Source of the DNA: Clostridia bacterium
Lineage (GTDB): Bacteria; Bacillota; Clostridia; Christensenellales; Borkfalkiaceae
Direction of reading: 5' to 3'
Assembly (NCBI GenBank): GCA_017399945.1
Contig: JAFQAQ010000020.1
Location: 62,001-126,000 of the forward strand
DNA length: 64,000 nt
Part shown: positions 1 through 8,600 of the stretch, piece after piece
How the letters are laid out: every line of letters begins with the position of its first letter
Numbering within the stretch: the first letter of the stretch is position 1
The notes under the pieces: model-generated
Told to the model about the DNA's origin: nothing
What the model saw: the letters and a program-made list of their open reading frames with translations, nothing else
Databases searched by the model: none
Position numbers and translations under genes: made by a program

Positions 1-1
1 C

Positions 2-1024
2 GTTACCGAAAACCAAAAGGCGCAAATTTCGGGTAAAGGTAGCACGGTGGGTAGCGCAATTAAAAGTACGGGTAGCACTTCGGGGTGGTTTCCACAAACC
101 ATATTTTGTAATCTTATTATACTAGGTGGTGACCTTGCAACCGACAACGTGATTACCGTGCTCGATTACTTTTCTAAAACCATGCGAGTGCAAGATTCTG
201 CGCAAGTTATTTTGGCCGATAAAAAAGCAGGTGAACTTTTAACTGCAACCACTCCACTAGATAACATTTCAAGTTTTGCAATTCAAAAGATTTTACTTAA
301 AAATCCCGGATTTGATAGAGACGTTGCTCCCGTCGACGTAAAAACCTTTTGCGTGGGATATTACTCGCTGACTAAGTCTAGTTTTATGCCACAAGTAAAA
401 GTTACTCCATCCGAAACGCAACAAAGTGGAAGTTCGGGTGGTTCTGGTGGAAGTTCGGGTGGTTCTGGTGGCGAAAGTTCTTCTTCTAGTGGACAAGACA
501 CCAAAACGCAAGGCAAAAACCTTTTCGACGCGACGACTACTGCCTTGTTTTTAGAGGGCAAAAAGGTGGGCGAACTAAATAAAGAGCTTACGCACACCTT
601 AAATATGCTTACGGGCAAGATAAACGGCTCTGCTTTTTCGGTAGACGACGTGGACGGAAACAATTACTTGTTGTCCGTTCTAGAAGATAATTCTAAGTTA
701 AGGTTAAAGGTTACCGACGATAAGATTAATCTTTATATAGACGTGAAACTTTATTGTAAAATTAGCGACCAAAACACCGCTAAGTCAGATTCTACCTACG
801 AAAAAAATCAACCCCTCCCACACGACGTTAAAACTAAAACTGAAAATATGATAAAAGATAATATAAACAATCTTTTTTCGGTGATGAAACAGACTAAATG
901 CGATTTTTTGTATATAAAAGAAAAACTGTACCGTTATCATCACAAACGGTACAGCAGTTATAAAGATAATTATTTAGATAAACTAAACTTACACGTAAAC
1001 GTTGACGTTCACAGTCAACAATAG
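2..1024 (+). CDS. Ger(x)C-family spore germination protein, 3' part only
   Basis: The frame is open to the left edge, so the N-terminus (expected lipoprotein signal and first domain) is missing. A GTG at 47 is only an internal codon. Residues after the edge resemble GerAC/GerBC proteins, the lipoprotein C subunit of nutrient germinant receptors at the spore inner membrane: a segment on a ladder of hydrophobic strands and helices (IILGGDLATDN..., then a stretch ending SSFAIQKILL). A Gly/Ser-rich linker follows at 423-495, then a C-terminal domain starting KNLFDATTTALFLEGKKVG, like the conserved third domain of the family. The linker contains an exact 21-bp tandem duplication. The gene ends one base from the end of convergent lplA. 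Family call from sequence pattern; the A and B receptor subunits would lie to the left, outside the window. Confidence 0.72.
   Translation, partial: VTENQKAQISGKGSTVGSAIKSTGSTSGWFPQTIFCNLIILGGDLATDNVITVLDYFSKTMRVQDSAQVILADKKAGELLTATTPLDNISSFAIQKILLKNPGFDRDVAPVDVKTFCVGYYSLTKSSFMPQVKVTPSETQQSGSSGGSGGSSGGSGGESSSSSGQDTKTQGKNLFDATTTALFLEGKKVGELNKELTHTLNMLTGKINGSAFSVDDVDGNNYLLSVLEDNSKLRLKVTDDKINLYIDVKLYCKISDQNTAKSDSTYEKNQPLPHDVKTKTENMIKDNINNLFSVMKQTKCDFLYIKEKLYRYHHKRYSSYKDNYLDKLNLHVNVDVHSQQ
915..954 (-). terminator. Intrinsic terminator for lplA inside the Ger(x)C coding region
   Basis: Read leftward, a perfect 10-bp stem (arms 945-954 and 926-935, CTGTACCGTT and its complement) with a 9-nt loop is followed by TTTTTCTTTT. 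It lies about 70 bases past the lplA stop, inside the sense coding sequence of the convergent gene. The U-tract direction fits lplA transcripts, not Ger(x)C transcripts. Confidence 0.6.
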
Positions 1025-1025
1025 T

Positions 1026-2003
1026 TTATTCTTGACCAAAAAAAGTTTTTAATAGTTGGTTTGCATCGGCACCTTTAACGTATGCGCAAATATCGTAAAA
1101 AACGGGTGCAAGACAGTTGGCGTCCAACTTTAAGCCCAAAAGTTTTTTCGCCCACTCGCCAATAGGTTTAAGTTCGAAAAAATCGCCTTGCACGTTTGCA
1201 TTTTTTATAAGCCCTTCTTGAACGTCAAGGTTAATGGAAATATACCCGAAATCAAACTTGCCGTTAAGTTCAAGGTTGCTTTTGGGGGAACTTCCAACGT
1301 TCCAAGAAAAAGTGTCGTATTTTGTTTCAACTAAACTATTGACCAAAGATATATCTTCTTGGGTTATAAAATACTCCTTGCAGTCGGCAAAAAGTTTTTG
1401 TTTTAACCCAAGCATAAATTCGGTTGCGCTCATTGGACTTTTAAGGTGCTCACAAACGTTGGTTACCCTTGCCCTAACCGATTTTATGCCTTTACTTTGC
1501 ATTTTATAGTTTGGCGGTGTGATTGCCGATTGCATAACTTGCATATCCGTCTTAAACAAAATAGTGCCGTGATGTAAAATTCTATCTTTATAAACCGTTT
1601 GGGCGTTGCCGGAAATCTTTTTTCCGTCTACCGTGATATCGTTTCGACCTGAAAACTGCGCGTTTACACCAAGCGAGTTAAGGTATTCTATAACCGGTTT
1701 AGTAAAGAGTTTATAATAATCGTTTTGGTTGTCGTACGGGGCGATTATCGAGTAGCAAAGGTTGTTTAAGTCGTGATAAACGGTGCCACCACCCGTTATT
1801 CTACGCACTACCTTTATATGGTGTTTTTGGGTATAGGAAAAGTTGACTTCTTGCATGGCGTTTTGGTTTACGCCTACTATTACCGAAGGGCTGTTTACCC
1901 ATAGGTATATAAAGAAGTCTTTTTTATTTTTTAGAAGGTGTTCTTCTAACGCCAAATTAAAACGCGCGTCCACACCGTTATGAAAGACTGAAAGGTAGTT
2001 CAT
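1026..2003 (-). CDS. lplA: Lipoate-protein ligase A
   Basis: 325 aa, the usual length for an LplA with both the catalytic domain and the small C-terminal domain. It activates lipoate with ATP to lipoyl-AMP and transfers it to a lysine of lipoyl domains. The family signature RRITGGGTVYHD lies at residues 67-78, followed by the GRNDITVDGKKISGNAQ segment that carries the catalytic lysine region. It sits just downstream of the dehydrogenase operon, whose E2 has two lipoyl domains, so E2 is the obvious substrate. A terminator separates it from the E1 gene, so it relies on readthrough or its own promoter; I see no strong ribosome-binding site before the ATG at 2003. Confidence 0.93.
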   Translation of the reverse strand: MNYLSVFHNGVDARFNLALEEHLLKNKKDFFIYLWVNSPSVIVGVNQNAMQEVNFSYTQKHHIKVVRRITGGGTVYHDLNNLCYSIIAPYDNQNDYYKLFTKPVIEYLNSLGVNAQFSGRNDITVDGKKISGNAQTVYKDRILHHGTILFKTDMQVMQSAITPPNYKMQSKGIKSVRARVTNVCEHLKSPMSATEFMLGLKQKLFADCKEYFITQEDISLVNSLVETKYDTFSWNVGSSPKSNLELNGKFDFGYISINLDVQEGLIKNANVQGDFFELKPIGEWAKKLLGLKLDANCLAPVFYDICAYVKGADANQLLKTFFGQE

Positions 2004-2018
2004 AAATAATCGTTTAGT

Positions 2019-2048
2019 AAAACAAAAAGGGGCGATAACGCCCCTTTT
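2019..2048 (-). terminator. Terminator after the E1 gene
   Basis: Stem AAAAGGGGCG / CGCCCCTTTT (2025-2034 and 2039-2048) with ATAA loop. Read leftward it is followed by TGTTTT. It separates the E1 gene from lplA. Confidence 0.8.
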
Positions 2049-2055
2049 ATTTTAA

Positions 2056-4533
2056 TTATACGCCTTTTTTAGCTTTGCGCATCATTTCCGCGCTAGAAGT
2101 ATTGGTCGTGCTTACGTGACCTTTAAGGGGTAAAATCTTGTCGTTAATATTATCGATAATCCATTCAGCTTGTGGGAAGAATTCAGCATCAAATTCAAAT
2201 GGAGGAGTAATCCAGTTTTGTGCGCCACAAACAACTGCGGGTGCATCTAGATAATCGAAGCAAAGGTTAGAAATGTTGGTTGCAAGGTCGTTTAAGATAC
2301 TTCCTCTTGCGCAAGCATCCGAAGCAAGAATAATTCTGCCAGTCTTTTTAACCGATTCAACAACTTTTTCATAGTTGAAAGGAACGATACTTCTTGCGTC
2401 GATAACTTCTGCTTCTACGCCGTATTTTTCAGAAAGAATCTTGGCAGCGTCCATTGCTCTATATAAAGTAGCGCCGATAGTTAAAATGGTGATATCGCTA
2501 CCAACACGTTTAACGTCTGGTTCGCCTAGTGGGATTTCGTAGTAACCTTCGGGAACACCCGTCTTAACGAATTCTTCGCCCTTGTCATAAATTCTTTGGC
2601 TTTCAAAGAAGATTACTGGGTCGGTGCCGTTAAGCGCGCTGTTCATCAAACCCTTAGCGTCGTAAGGAGTTACGGGGAAGCAAACTTTAAGCCCCGGAAC
2701 GTGTGCGGGAAGCGCAACCCAGTCCTGAGAGTGTTGTGCGCCGTATTTACTACCAACGGATACGCGAAGTACAACGGGCATCTTTAAGATACCACTACTC
2801 ATTGCTTGCCATTTAGCAAGTTGGTTAAAGATTTCGTCGCCTGCTCTACCCATAAAGTCAGCGTACATAAGTTCTACGATAACTCTACCACCGCAAAGTC
2901 CGTAACCTACTGCCGAAGAAACGATAGCCGCTTCGGAAATTGGGGAGTTGAATAATCTGTGATAAGGAAGGGCTTCGGTAAGTCCTTTATAAACTGCGAA
3001 CGCACCACCCCAATCACGAACGTCTTCGCCGTAAGAAGTTAAGGTAGGATCTTTATAGTATCTATCGATAATAGCTTCAAACAAGCCGTCACGGATATTG
3101 AAACGTTTCATGTTGGAAACAGGTTGACCTTTTTCGTCGAAAGCGTAACGAAGTTTGCCTGCAATTTGTTTAACCCTTGGGTTTTCTTCCATAGGAATCT
3201 TAACGTCTTTGCCAACTTCGATAGGTCTATCTTCCATTTTTTCTACTGCGCCGTTACTAAACATTAAATCTTCAACGTAGTATGGGTCTTTCTTGAAATC
3301 AAGATATGGAGATTCGTTGGTGTCGGCAGCAAGTTTGCAAAGTTTTAACATTCTTTCGCTGATAGAAGCCAAGATATCGTCGAACTTACCGTCTCTTTCA
3401 ACCTTAGCGTCAACAAGCGCTTTTCTGTAAGTTACGATAGGATCGTATTCTTGCCATGCTTCTACCTCTTCTAAGGTTCTGTAACTCATAGAGTCTGATG
3501 GAGAGTGACCACCGTAACGATAGGTAACAACGTCTAGCATTGCAGGACCGTTGCCTTCTACTAAAATCTTCTTCTTTCTCTTCATAGCGTCGATAACTGC
3601 TAGTGGGTTAAATCCATCTACTCTTTCTGCATATAATTGAGAAGGAGAAATACCTGCGCCAAGACGAGCCAAGAAATCGTAAGCCATAGTTTCGCCACGG
3701 GTTTGACCACCCATACCGTAACCGTTGTTAAAGAAGTTAAATAAGATGGGAAGACCACCCTTCTTTTCCCAAAGTTGACGGAATTGGTCCATAGAAGCAA
3801 AGTTCATACTTTCGTAAACGACGCCACAACCAACTGCGCCGTCACCTACGTTAGAGATAACGATACCGGGTTTGTCGTTAACCTTTTTGTATAAAGCAGC
3901 GCCCAAAGCAACGGGAGCAGCACCACCAACGATAGCGTTGTTGGGGTAAATACCGAAAGGTAAGAAGAACACGTGCATTGAACCACCCATACCTCTGTGG
4001 AAGCCGGTGCGACGAGCAAAAATTTCGCTCATAAATCCGTATAAAAGGAAGTCCACCGCCAAGTCTTTTACGTTGCCGGTTTTGTTATGTCTTTCAACGG
4101 GAGCGAGAGTTTCGCCACCCATAAAGTCTTTCATTATTTGATAAAGCTTGTCTTCGGGAAGCTTGTTGATAGAAGCTAAACCTCTTGCAAGCACTTCGCT
4201 ATGAGAACGGTGAGAACCGAAGGTCATATCGTCCATATCCAAGATATACGCTTGACCTACTGCGGCTGCTTCTTGTCCCATAGAAAGGTGAGCAGGACCG
4301 GGGTAGGAGTGCTTAAAGCCTTGATATTCGCCCTTAACTTTAATAGAGTTAATCATGCTTTCGAATTCTCTAAGCATAGCGATATCGTTAAAGATTCTTA
4401 CGAAATCGTCTTTTTTGAAGTTTTTCTTTTCGTCTTCAATTGTTTTGTCGTAAACGTTTACGGGGATATCCGTAAATTCAATCTTGCCTTTTGACCTAAT
4501 AATTTTAGGATCGATAAATTCACATTTTGGCAT
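2056..4533 (-). CDS. Fused 2-oxoacid dehydrogenase E1 (alpha + beta), probably pyruvate dehydrogenase
   Basis: 825 aa, equal to an E1 alpha and an E1 beta joined head to tail. Residues about 40-410 are the alpha part with the thiamine diphosphate motif (GDG at 230-232, NN at 269-270) and the GGHSPSD phosphorylation-loop-like segment near 341-347. Residues about 476-825 are the beta part, starting RDGLFEAIIDRYYKDP and including FNSPISEAAIVSSAVGYGL. It decarboxylates a 2-oxoacid and reductively acylates the lipoyl group of E2. Ribosome site AAGGAG lies upstream of the ATG. It follows E2 and lpdA in one leftward operon. Substrate is not proven by sequence: pyruvate is likeliest, branched-chain 2-oxoacids or acetoin remain possible. 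Fused E1 genes are known in other bacteria. Confidence 0.88.
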   Translation of the reverse strand: MPKCEFIDPKIIRSKGKIEFTDIPVNVYDKTIEDEKKNFKKDDFVRIFNDIAMLREFESMINSIKVKGEYQGFKHSYPGPAHLSMGQEAAAVGQAYILDMDDMTFGSHRSHSEVLARGLASINKLPEDKLYQIMKDFMGGETLAPVERHNKTGNVKDLAVDFLLYGFMSEIFARRTGFHRGMGGSMHVFFLPFGIYPNNAIVGGAAPVALGAALYKKVNDKPGIVISNVGDGAVGCGVVYESMNFASMDQFRQLWEKKGGLPILFNFFNNGYGMGGQTRGETMAYDFLARLGAGISPSQLYAERVDGFNPLAVIDAMKRKKKILVEGNGPAMLDVVTYRYGGHSPSDSMSYRTLEEVEAWQEYDPIVTYRKALVDAKVERDGKFDDILASISERMLKLCKLAADTNESPYLDFKKDPYYVEDLMFSNGAVEKMEDRPIEVGKDVKIPMEENPRVKQIAGKLRYAFDEKGQPVSNMKRFNIRDGLFEAIIDRYYKDPTLTSYGEDVRDWGGAFAVYKGLTEALPYHRLFNSPISEAAIVSSAVGYGLCGGRVIVELMYADFMGRAGDEIFNQLAKWQAMSSGILKMPVVLRVSVGSKYGAQHSQDWVALPAHVPGLKVCFPVTPYDAKGLMNSALNGTDPVIFFESQRIYDKGEEFVKTGVPEGYYEIPLGEPDVKRVGSDITILTIGATLYRAMDAAKILSEKYGVEAEVIDARSIVPFNYEKVVESVKKTGRIILASDACARGSILNDLATNISNLCFDYLDAPAVVCGAQNWITPPFEFDAEFFPQAEWIIDNINDKILPLKGHVSTTNTSSAEMMRKAKKGV

Positions 4534-4557
4534 ATCTGTTTTCTCCTTTTTTAATTA

Positions 4558-5928
4558 CTAAATTTGAAAGATTGCTTCTCTTACAATTTCACAAACGGTG
4601 GGATGTGGGAAGACTAATTTTTTAATGTTTTCAATATCCACTTCTAAATCCACCATTGCAGAAACGGTAACGATAAATTCGCCTGCGTAGCTACCGATAA
4701 CGTGCGCGCCGATAAGCGTGTTGGTTTTGTTGTTGATAACTAACTTACAAACGCCGTCTAGCGCGGTGTTTTCGGCAACGTATCTACCCGAATAAGTCAT
4801 TGGGATAGAAACGCATTTTACGTCCAAGCCCTTTGCTTTTGCGCTCTCTTCGGTTTCGCCGACAGAACCTACTTCGGGGTTAGTGTAAATAACCGAGGGA
4901 ATAACGTTATAACGCATTACGTCGTTTTTACCTAAAATGTTGTTGATAGCAACTTCGGCTTCTCTATAAGCAGTGTGCGCAAGCATAATCTTGCCGTTAA
5001 CGTCGCCTACTGCGTAAACGTTTGCAACGTTGGTACGCATACGGTCGTCTGTAACGATAGCGCCACGCTCTAAGTTAACGCCGATGTTTTCTAAACCAAC
5101 GCCTTGGGTAACTGCACGTCTGCCGATAGAAAGTAAAATCTTGTCTGCGCTAACCTTTTCGGTCTTGCCCTCCCTTTCAAACACAACGCCGTCACCTTCA
5201 ACAGCCGTAACCTTACAGCCTAAATTGAACTTAACGCCCTTTGCTTCAAGAGATTTTTGTAAGATTTTGGATACTTCCTTTTCGGTAGGTCCTGCAATTT
5301 TATCAAGCATTTCCACAACGGTAACTTCACTGCCAACCGACGAGAAATAACTTGCCATTTCTAGACCGATAACGCCACCACCGATAACTACTAGTTTGTT
5401 GGGGATTTCGGTAAGGTCTAAAATTTCTCTATTGGTTAAAACCACGCCCTTTTCTATATTTTCTTTTAAACCTTGAATTGGGGGAACGACGGGCATTGAA
5501 CCGGTTGCAATAATCAAACGTTTTGCAACAACCGTTTGGTCGCCTGCCTTAACTGCGTAGCCACCTTCTACTCTACCTTGGATTTCGCCAAGAGCGTTTA
5601 CCATGGTAACTTTGTTTCTTTTAAGTTGCGCTTTAATACCCGAAACGAGCATTTTAACAACGCCGTTCTTTCTTTCTACAACGAACTTTTGGTCAACGGT
5701 TGCTATGCCACTAACCTTTACGCCGTAATTACTTGCGTGGTTAGCGTAATCTAAAACTTTTGCAGAGTTAAGGAAAGTTTTACTTGGAACGCAACCTTCG
5801 TTAAGGCAAACGCCACCAAATTCACGCTTTTCGATAACCATAGTCTTTAAGCCTGCGTGACCTGCCCTTTCAGCGGCAAGATATCCGCCTGGGCCACCAC
5901 CAATAACAACTAAATCGTAAATTTCCAT
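4558..5928 (-). CDS. lpdA: Dihydrolipoamide dehydrogenase (E3)
   Basis: 456 aa, family-typical. It reoxidises dihydrolipoamide on E2 and reduces NAD+. The FAD-binding GGGPGG is at residues 10-15 and the redox-active disulfide motif GGVCLNEGCVPSK has cysteines 41 and 46. The second nucleotide-binding motif (VVIGGGVIGLEMAS) and the C-terminal active-site segment HPTVCE are present. It lies between E2 (stop 9 bases upstream) and fused E1, with an AAGGAG site upstream. No lipoyl domain is fused to it, unlike some Firmicute E3 proteins. Confidence 0.95.
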   Translation of the reverse strand: MEIYDLVVIGGGPGGYLAAERAGHAGLKTMVIEKREFGGVCLNEGCVPSKTFLNSAKVLDYANHASNYGVKVSGIATVDQKFVVERKNGVVKMLVSGIKAQLKRNKVTMVNALGEIQGRVEGGYAVKAGDQTVVAKRLIIATGSMPVVPPIQGLKENIEKGVVLTNREILDLTEIPNKLVVIGGGVIGLEMASYFSSVGSEVTVVEMLDKIAGPTEKEVSKILQKSLEAKGVKFNLGCKVTAVEGDGVVFEREGKTEKVSADKILLSIGRRAVTQGVGLENIGVNLERGAIVTDDRMRTNVANVYAVGDVNGKIMLAHTAYREAEVAINNILGKNDVMRYNVIPSVIYTNPEVGSVGETEESAKAKGLDVKCVSIPMTYSGRYVAENTALDGVCKLVINNKTNTLIGAHVIGSYAGEFIVTVSAMVDLEVDIENIKKLVFPHPTVCEIVREAIFQI

Positions 5929-5937
5929 ATCTTCTCC

Positions 5938-7572
5938 TTATATACATTTAGCGTCAGCCATAAGGTTGAAACTGAAATTTTCTAAATATTCTTTAAGTTC
6001 TTTTAAGAACCTTGACGCAGGCGCGCCGTCTAGCGCACGGTGGTCGTATGAAAGTGAAAGGTTCATAGCCGTATAAGGAACTACTTCTCCGTTCTTGCCG
6101 AGTTTAACGCGAGTTTCTAAGGTACATACACCCAAAATACCCGTTTGTGGTGGGTTAACTACGGGAGTGAAACTTTCAATACCCATAGTACCAACGTTAC
6201 TTACCGTAAAACTACCACCCGTTAAGAATTCGGGAGAAAGTTTTCCGTTTATTGCGTCCCCCGAAAGTTGTTTACTCTTAACGGCAATTTCAGAAAGACT
6301 CATCGTGTCTGCACCAAACAAGGTTGGAACTAAAAGTCCCCTTGGAGTATCGGTTGCAATACCCATATTAACGTGTTCGAAATAACGCATGGTGTCGCCG
6401 TTAATAAGATTTGCGTTTAAGTCCTTGTGGTTTTTAAGTACCCTTGATAAAGCAAACACTATAATATTGTTTACGGTAATCGAAGGGAGTTGGAGTTTTT
6501 CCGCGTTATCTTTAAGATATTTTCTAAACTCCATAATATTAGTACAATCAAACGAAATGTTATGGGTAAGTTGAGCCATCGTGGAAAGGCTTGCAACCAT
6601 GTTTTTAGCAATAACCTTTCTAATGTTACTCATCTTTTCGTCCTTGTAAGCGTGAACGTCAACGTCTGCCTTTGCAGGAGCAACTTGTTGTGCTTGCGCA
6701 GTAGGTTGCGCCGTTGCCTTAGGAGCAACCGAAGCAGTTCTAACGTCTCTTTCAATAATTCTGCCGTTAGGACCGGTTGCAGTAGCGCTTGCAAGGTCAA
6801 CGCCCAGCTTTTCAGCCAAATGCTTTGCCCTTGGAGAAGCAAAAATCTTGCCGTCCGTTTGAACGGGTGCGCTCTCTACGGGTGCGCTTGCTTGTTGAAC
6901 GGTAGCAGTGGTAGTAGCAACAACTTCTTGCGCTTGTGCCACACTAGCGCCTTCGGGAGCGAAATAAGAAACGTCGTCACCCTTTTTACCAACTACGCAA
7001 ACGTTAGTAAGAACGGGAACTTCGTCCCCTTCTTCACAGAAAAGAACTAGCACCTCCCCTTCTACTTCCGATTGGTAATCAAAGGAAGCTTTATCCGTTT
7101 CGTAAGAGAAAAGCACGTCGCCTTTCTTTACCACGTCGCCTACCTTAACTTGCCATTTAGTAAGAATACAACTTTCAACGGTTATACCTTGCTTGGGCAT
7201 TAAAACACCCTCGCTAGTTGCGGGTTTTTCGCCCTTTGCTTTGGGTGCGCTCTCTACGGGTTTAACTTGCTCCACGAGTTGTACGCTGACGGCGACGGTG
7301 CTTCCGTTTGGGGAAAGCGCGCTAACGTCCTCGCCCTTTGTTCCAAGTGCGCATACGTTGGTTAAAACGGGTACTTCGTCCCCTTCTTCACAAAAGAGGG
7401 CTAAAACTTCGCCGTCTGCTTCAGACTGATAATCAAAGGCTGATTTATCCGTTTCATAAGAAAAGAGCACGTCGCCCTTTTTAACGGTATCGCCTACTTT
7501 AACCGCCCATTTAGTAAGTATACAACTTTCAACGGTTATACCTTGCTTGGGCATGGTTACGGGAATTGCCAT
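5938..7572 (-). CDS. Dihydrolipoamide acyltransferase (E2) with two lipoyl domains
   Basis: 544 aa. Order: lipoyl domain 1 (about 1-77, lipoyl lysine K43 in ETDKSAFD), Ala/Pro linker, lipoyl domain 2 (about 122-197, lysine K161 in ETDKASFD), peripheral subunit-binding domain (about 242-278, IFASPRAKHLAEKLGVDL), flexible linker, and the trimer-forming catalytic domain ending with DHRALDGAPASRFL (catalytic His511, Asp515). It accepts the acyl group from E1 and passes it to CoA. It is the first gene of the operon, with an AAAGGAGAG site before ATG 7572. The two lipoyl domains are near-copies 118 residues apart. Acetyl transfer is inferred; the family also includes acyltransferases for acetoin and branched-chain substrates. 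Confidence 0.92.
   Translation of the reverse strand: MAIPVTMPKQGITVESCILTKWAVKVGDTVKKGDVLFSYETDKSAFDYQSEADGEVLALFCEEGDEVPVLTNVCALGTKGEDVSALSPNGSTVAVSVQLVEQVKPVESAPKAKGEKPATSEGVLMPKQGITVESCILTKWQVKVGDVVKKGDVLFSYETDKASFDYQSEVEGEVLVLFCEEGDEVPVLTNVCVVGKKGDDVSYFAPEGASVAQAQEVVATTTATVQQASAPVESAPVQTDGKIFASPRAKHLAEKLGVDLASATATGPNGRIIERDVRTASVAPKATAQPTAQAQQVAPAKADVDVHAYKDEKMSNIRKVIAKNMVASLSTMAQLTHNISFDCTNIMEFRKYLKDNAEKLQLPSITVNNIIVFALSRVLKNHKDLNANLINGDTMRYFEHVNMGIATDTPRGLLVPTLFGADTMSLSEIAVKSKQLSGDAINGKLSPEFLTGGSFTVSNVGTMGIESFTPVVNPPQTGILGVCTLETRVKLGKNGEVVPYTAMNLSLSYDHRALDGAPASRFLKELKEYLENFSFNLMADAKCI
7166..7554 (-). repeat. Duplicated lipoyl-domain coding segment
   Basis: The DNA for the two lipoyl domains is repeated at a 354-bp offset. 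The longest identical run I found by eye is 35 bp (7166-7200 equals 7520-7554), which covers the N-terminal strand of each domain. Similarity extends left of each copy over most of the domain. Confidence 0.85.
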
Positions 7573-7672
7573 TTCGTTCTCTCCTTTATAGTCACTTTTA
7601 AGGCAAACTTGCCTTTTTATCTATTATTTATTGTATCATACTATTTGTGAAATGTATATATATAAAAAAAAG

Positions 7673-7701
7673 TTGCAAATATTGAAAAAATTTGCTAAAA
7701 T
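7673..7701 (+). promoter_or_regulatory. Candidate promoter for the DeoR-type regulator
   Basis: TTGCAA (7673-7678), 17-bp spacer, TAAAAT (7696-7701). A TATAAT at 7701-7706 overlaps the end of this -10 and is an alternative with a longer spacer. Confidence 0.5.
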
Positions 7702-7710
7702 ATAATCATA

Positions 7711-7730
7711 AATAAACACAAATGAACACA
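7711..7730 (+). promoter_or_regulatory. Tandem decamer repeat, likely operator
   Basis: AATAAACACA is followed directly by AATGAACACA (9 of 10 bases identical). The repeat lies just downstream of the regulator's -10 and within the E2/regulator divergent region. A helical-turn spacing of direct repeats suits a DeoR-family protein binding its own promoter. Inference only. Confidence 0.45.
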
Positions 7731-7775
7731 TTTTTGTAAAATTAGCGACAAAATTGGGTGAAAAGGTGAAAAGTT

Positions 7776-8552
7776 ATGCTTAATTTAGAACGTCAACAGG
7801 AAATTTTGGCTATCGTAAAGGAGAAAAATTCAGCTACGGTAGAAGAACTTGCAAGCGAACTTTTCGTTTCCGGCGCAACTATTAGAAGGGACTTAAAGGA
7901 AATGGAAAAGCAAGGGCTTATAAAACGCACGCACGGTGGCGCTATGTCTTTTAAGGATAGCACTGACGAAAGTTCTTTTGCCCTTAGAGAACAGGAAAAC
8001 ACCGTGGCAAAACGCACTATGGCGCATCTTGCGGCAAAACTTATTGCTAGTGGAGATAACGTTTTTTTAGATTCTTCTAGTTCGTCGGGCGCGCTTATAC
8101 CTAAACTAAACGGATTTCCCGTGCTTTCGGTTACCACCACGGGTATTAGAAACGCACTACTTCTTTCTCAATCCGACCACATAAGAATTTATATTGCAGG
8201 TGGACAAATACTAAACCACTCCAACTCCATAATAGGTTCGGATACGGTTGATTATATATCCAGAATGCACTCGGACATTGCGTTTATGTCTTGTTCTGGC
8301 GTGGACGTGCAAAACGGATTTACCGATAGTAGCACCGAACAAGCCAAACTTAAAAGGCAAATGCGACAAAACTCCAAAAAGGTGGCAATGCTTGTGGACA
8401 GCACGAAGTTTAACAAAACCTTTTTATGTACCGACTTTGATTTTAACGAAGTAGATTATCTTATAACCGAAAAAACCCCACCTATCGAATTCGTTGAACG
8501 TATAGCGCAAACTAAATGCAAAATCATTTCCCCAGAAAACACCGATTATTAA
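7776..8552 (+). CDS. DeoR/GlpR-family transcriptional regulator
   Basis: 258 aa, standard for the family. Residues 1-58 form the DeoR winged helix-turn-helix (RQQEILAIVKEKNSATVEEL, then ATIRRDLKEMEKQGLIKRTHGG). The rest is the DeoRC sensor domain, related to ribose-5-phosphate isomerase and usually binding a phosphorylated sugar; the segments LDSSSSSGALIPKL and IIGSDTV are in the expected positions. The AAGGTGA site lies 7 bases before ATG 7776. It is divergent from the dehydrogenase operon and could regulate it, itself, or both. The effector cannot be read from the sequence. Confidence 0.9.
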   Translation: MLNLERQQEILAIVKEKNSATVEELASELFVSGATIRRDLKEMEKQGLIKRTHGGAMSFKDSTDESSFALREQENTVAKRTMAHLAAKLIASGDNVFLDSSSSSGALIPKLNGFPVLSVTTTGIRNALLLSQSDHIRIYIAGGQILNHSNSIIGSDTVDYISRMHSDIAFMSCSGVDVQNGFTDSSTEQAKLKRQMRQNSKKVAMLVDSTKFNKTFLCTDFDFNEVDYLITEKTPPIEFVERIAQTKCKIISPENTDY

Positions 8553-8570
8553 ATTAAAGGCAATAATAAA

Positions 8571-8598
8571 AAAGAACGCAAGGTTTTGCGTTCTTTTA
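8571..8598. terminator. Bidirectional terminator
   Basis: 12-bp stem (AAAAGAACGCAA and its complement) with a GGTT loop, between the converging regulator gene and the LRR lipoprotein gene. Confidence 0.85.
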
Positions 8599-8600
8599 TT

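Noticed and set aside
6490..7050. 186-codon plus frame inside the E2 gene
   Set aside because: Shadow of the Ala/Pro/Thr linker coding strand; no promoter or ribosome site.
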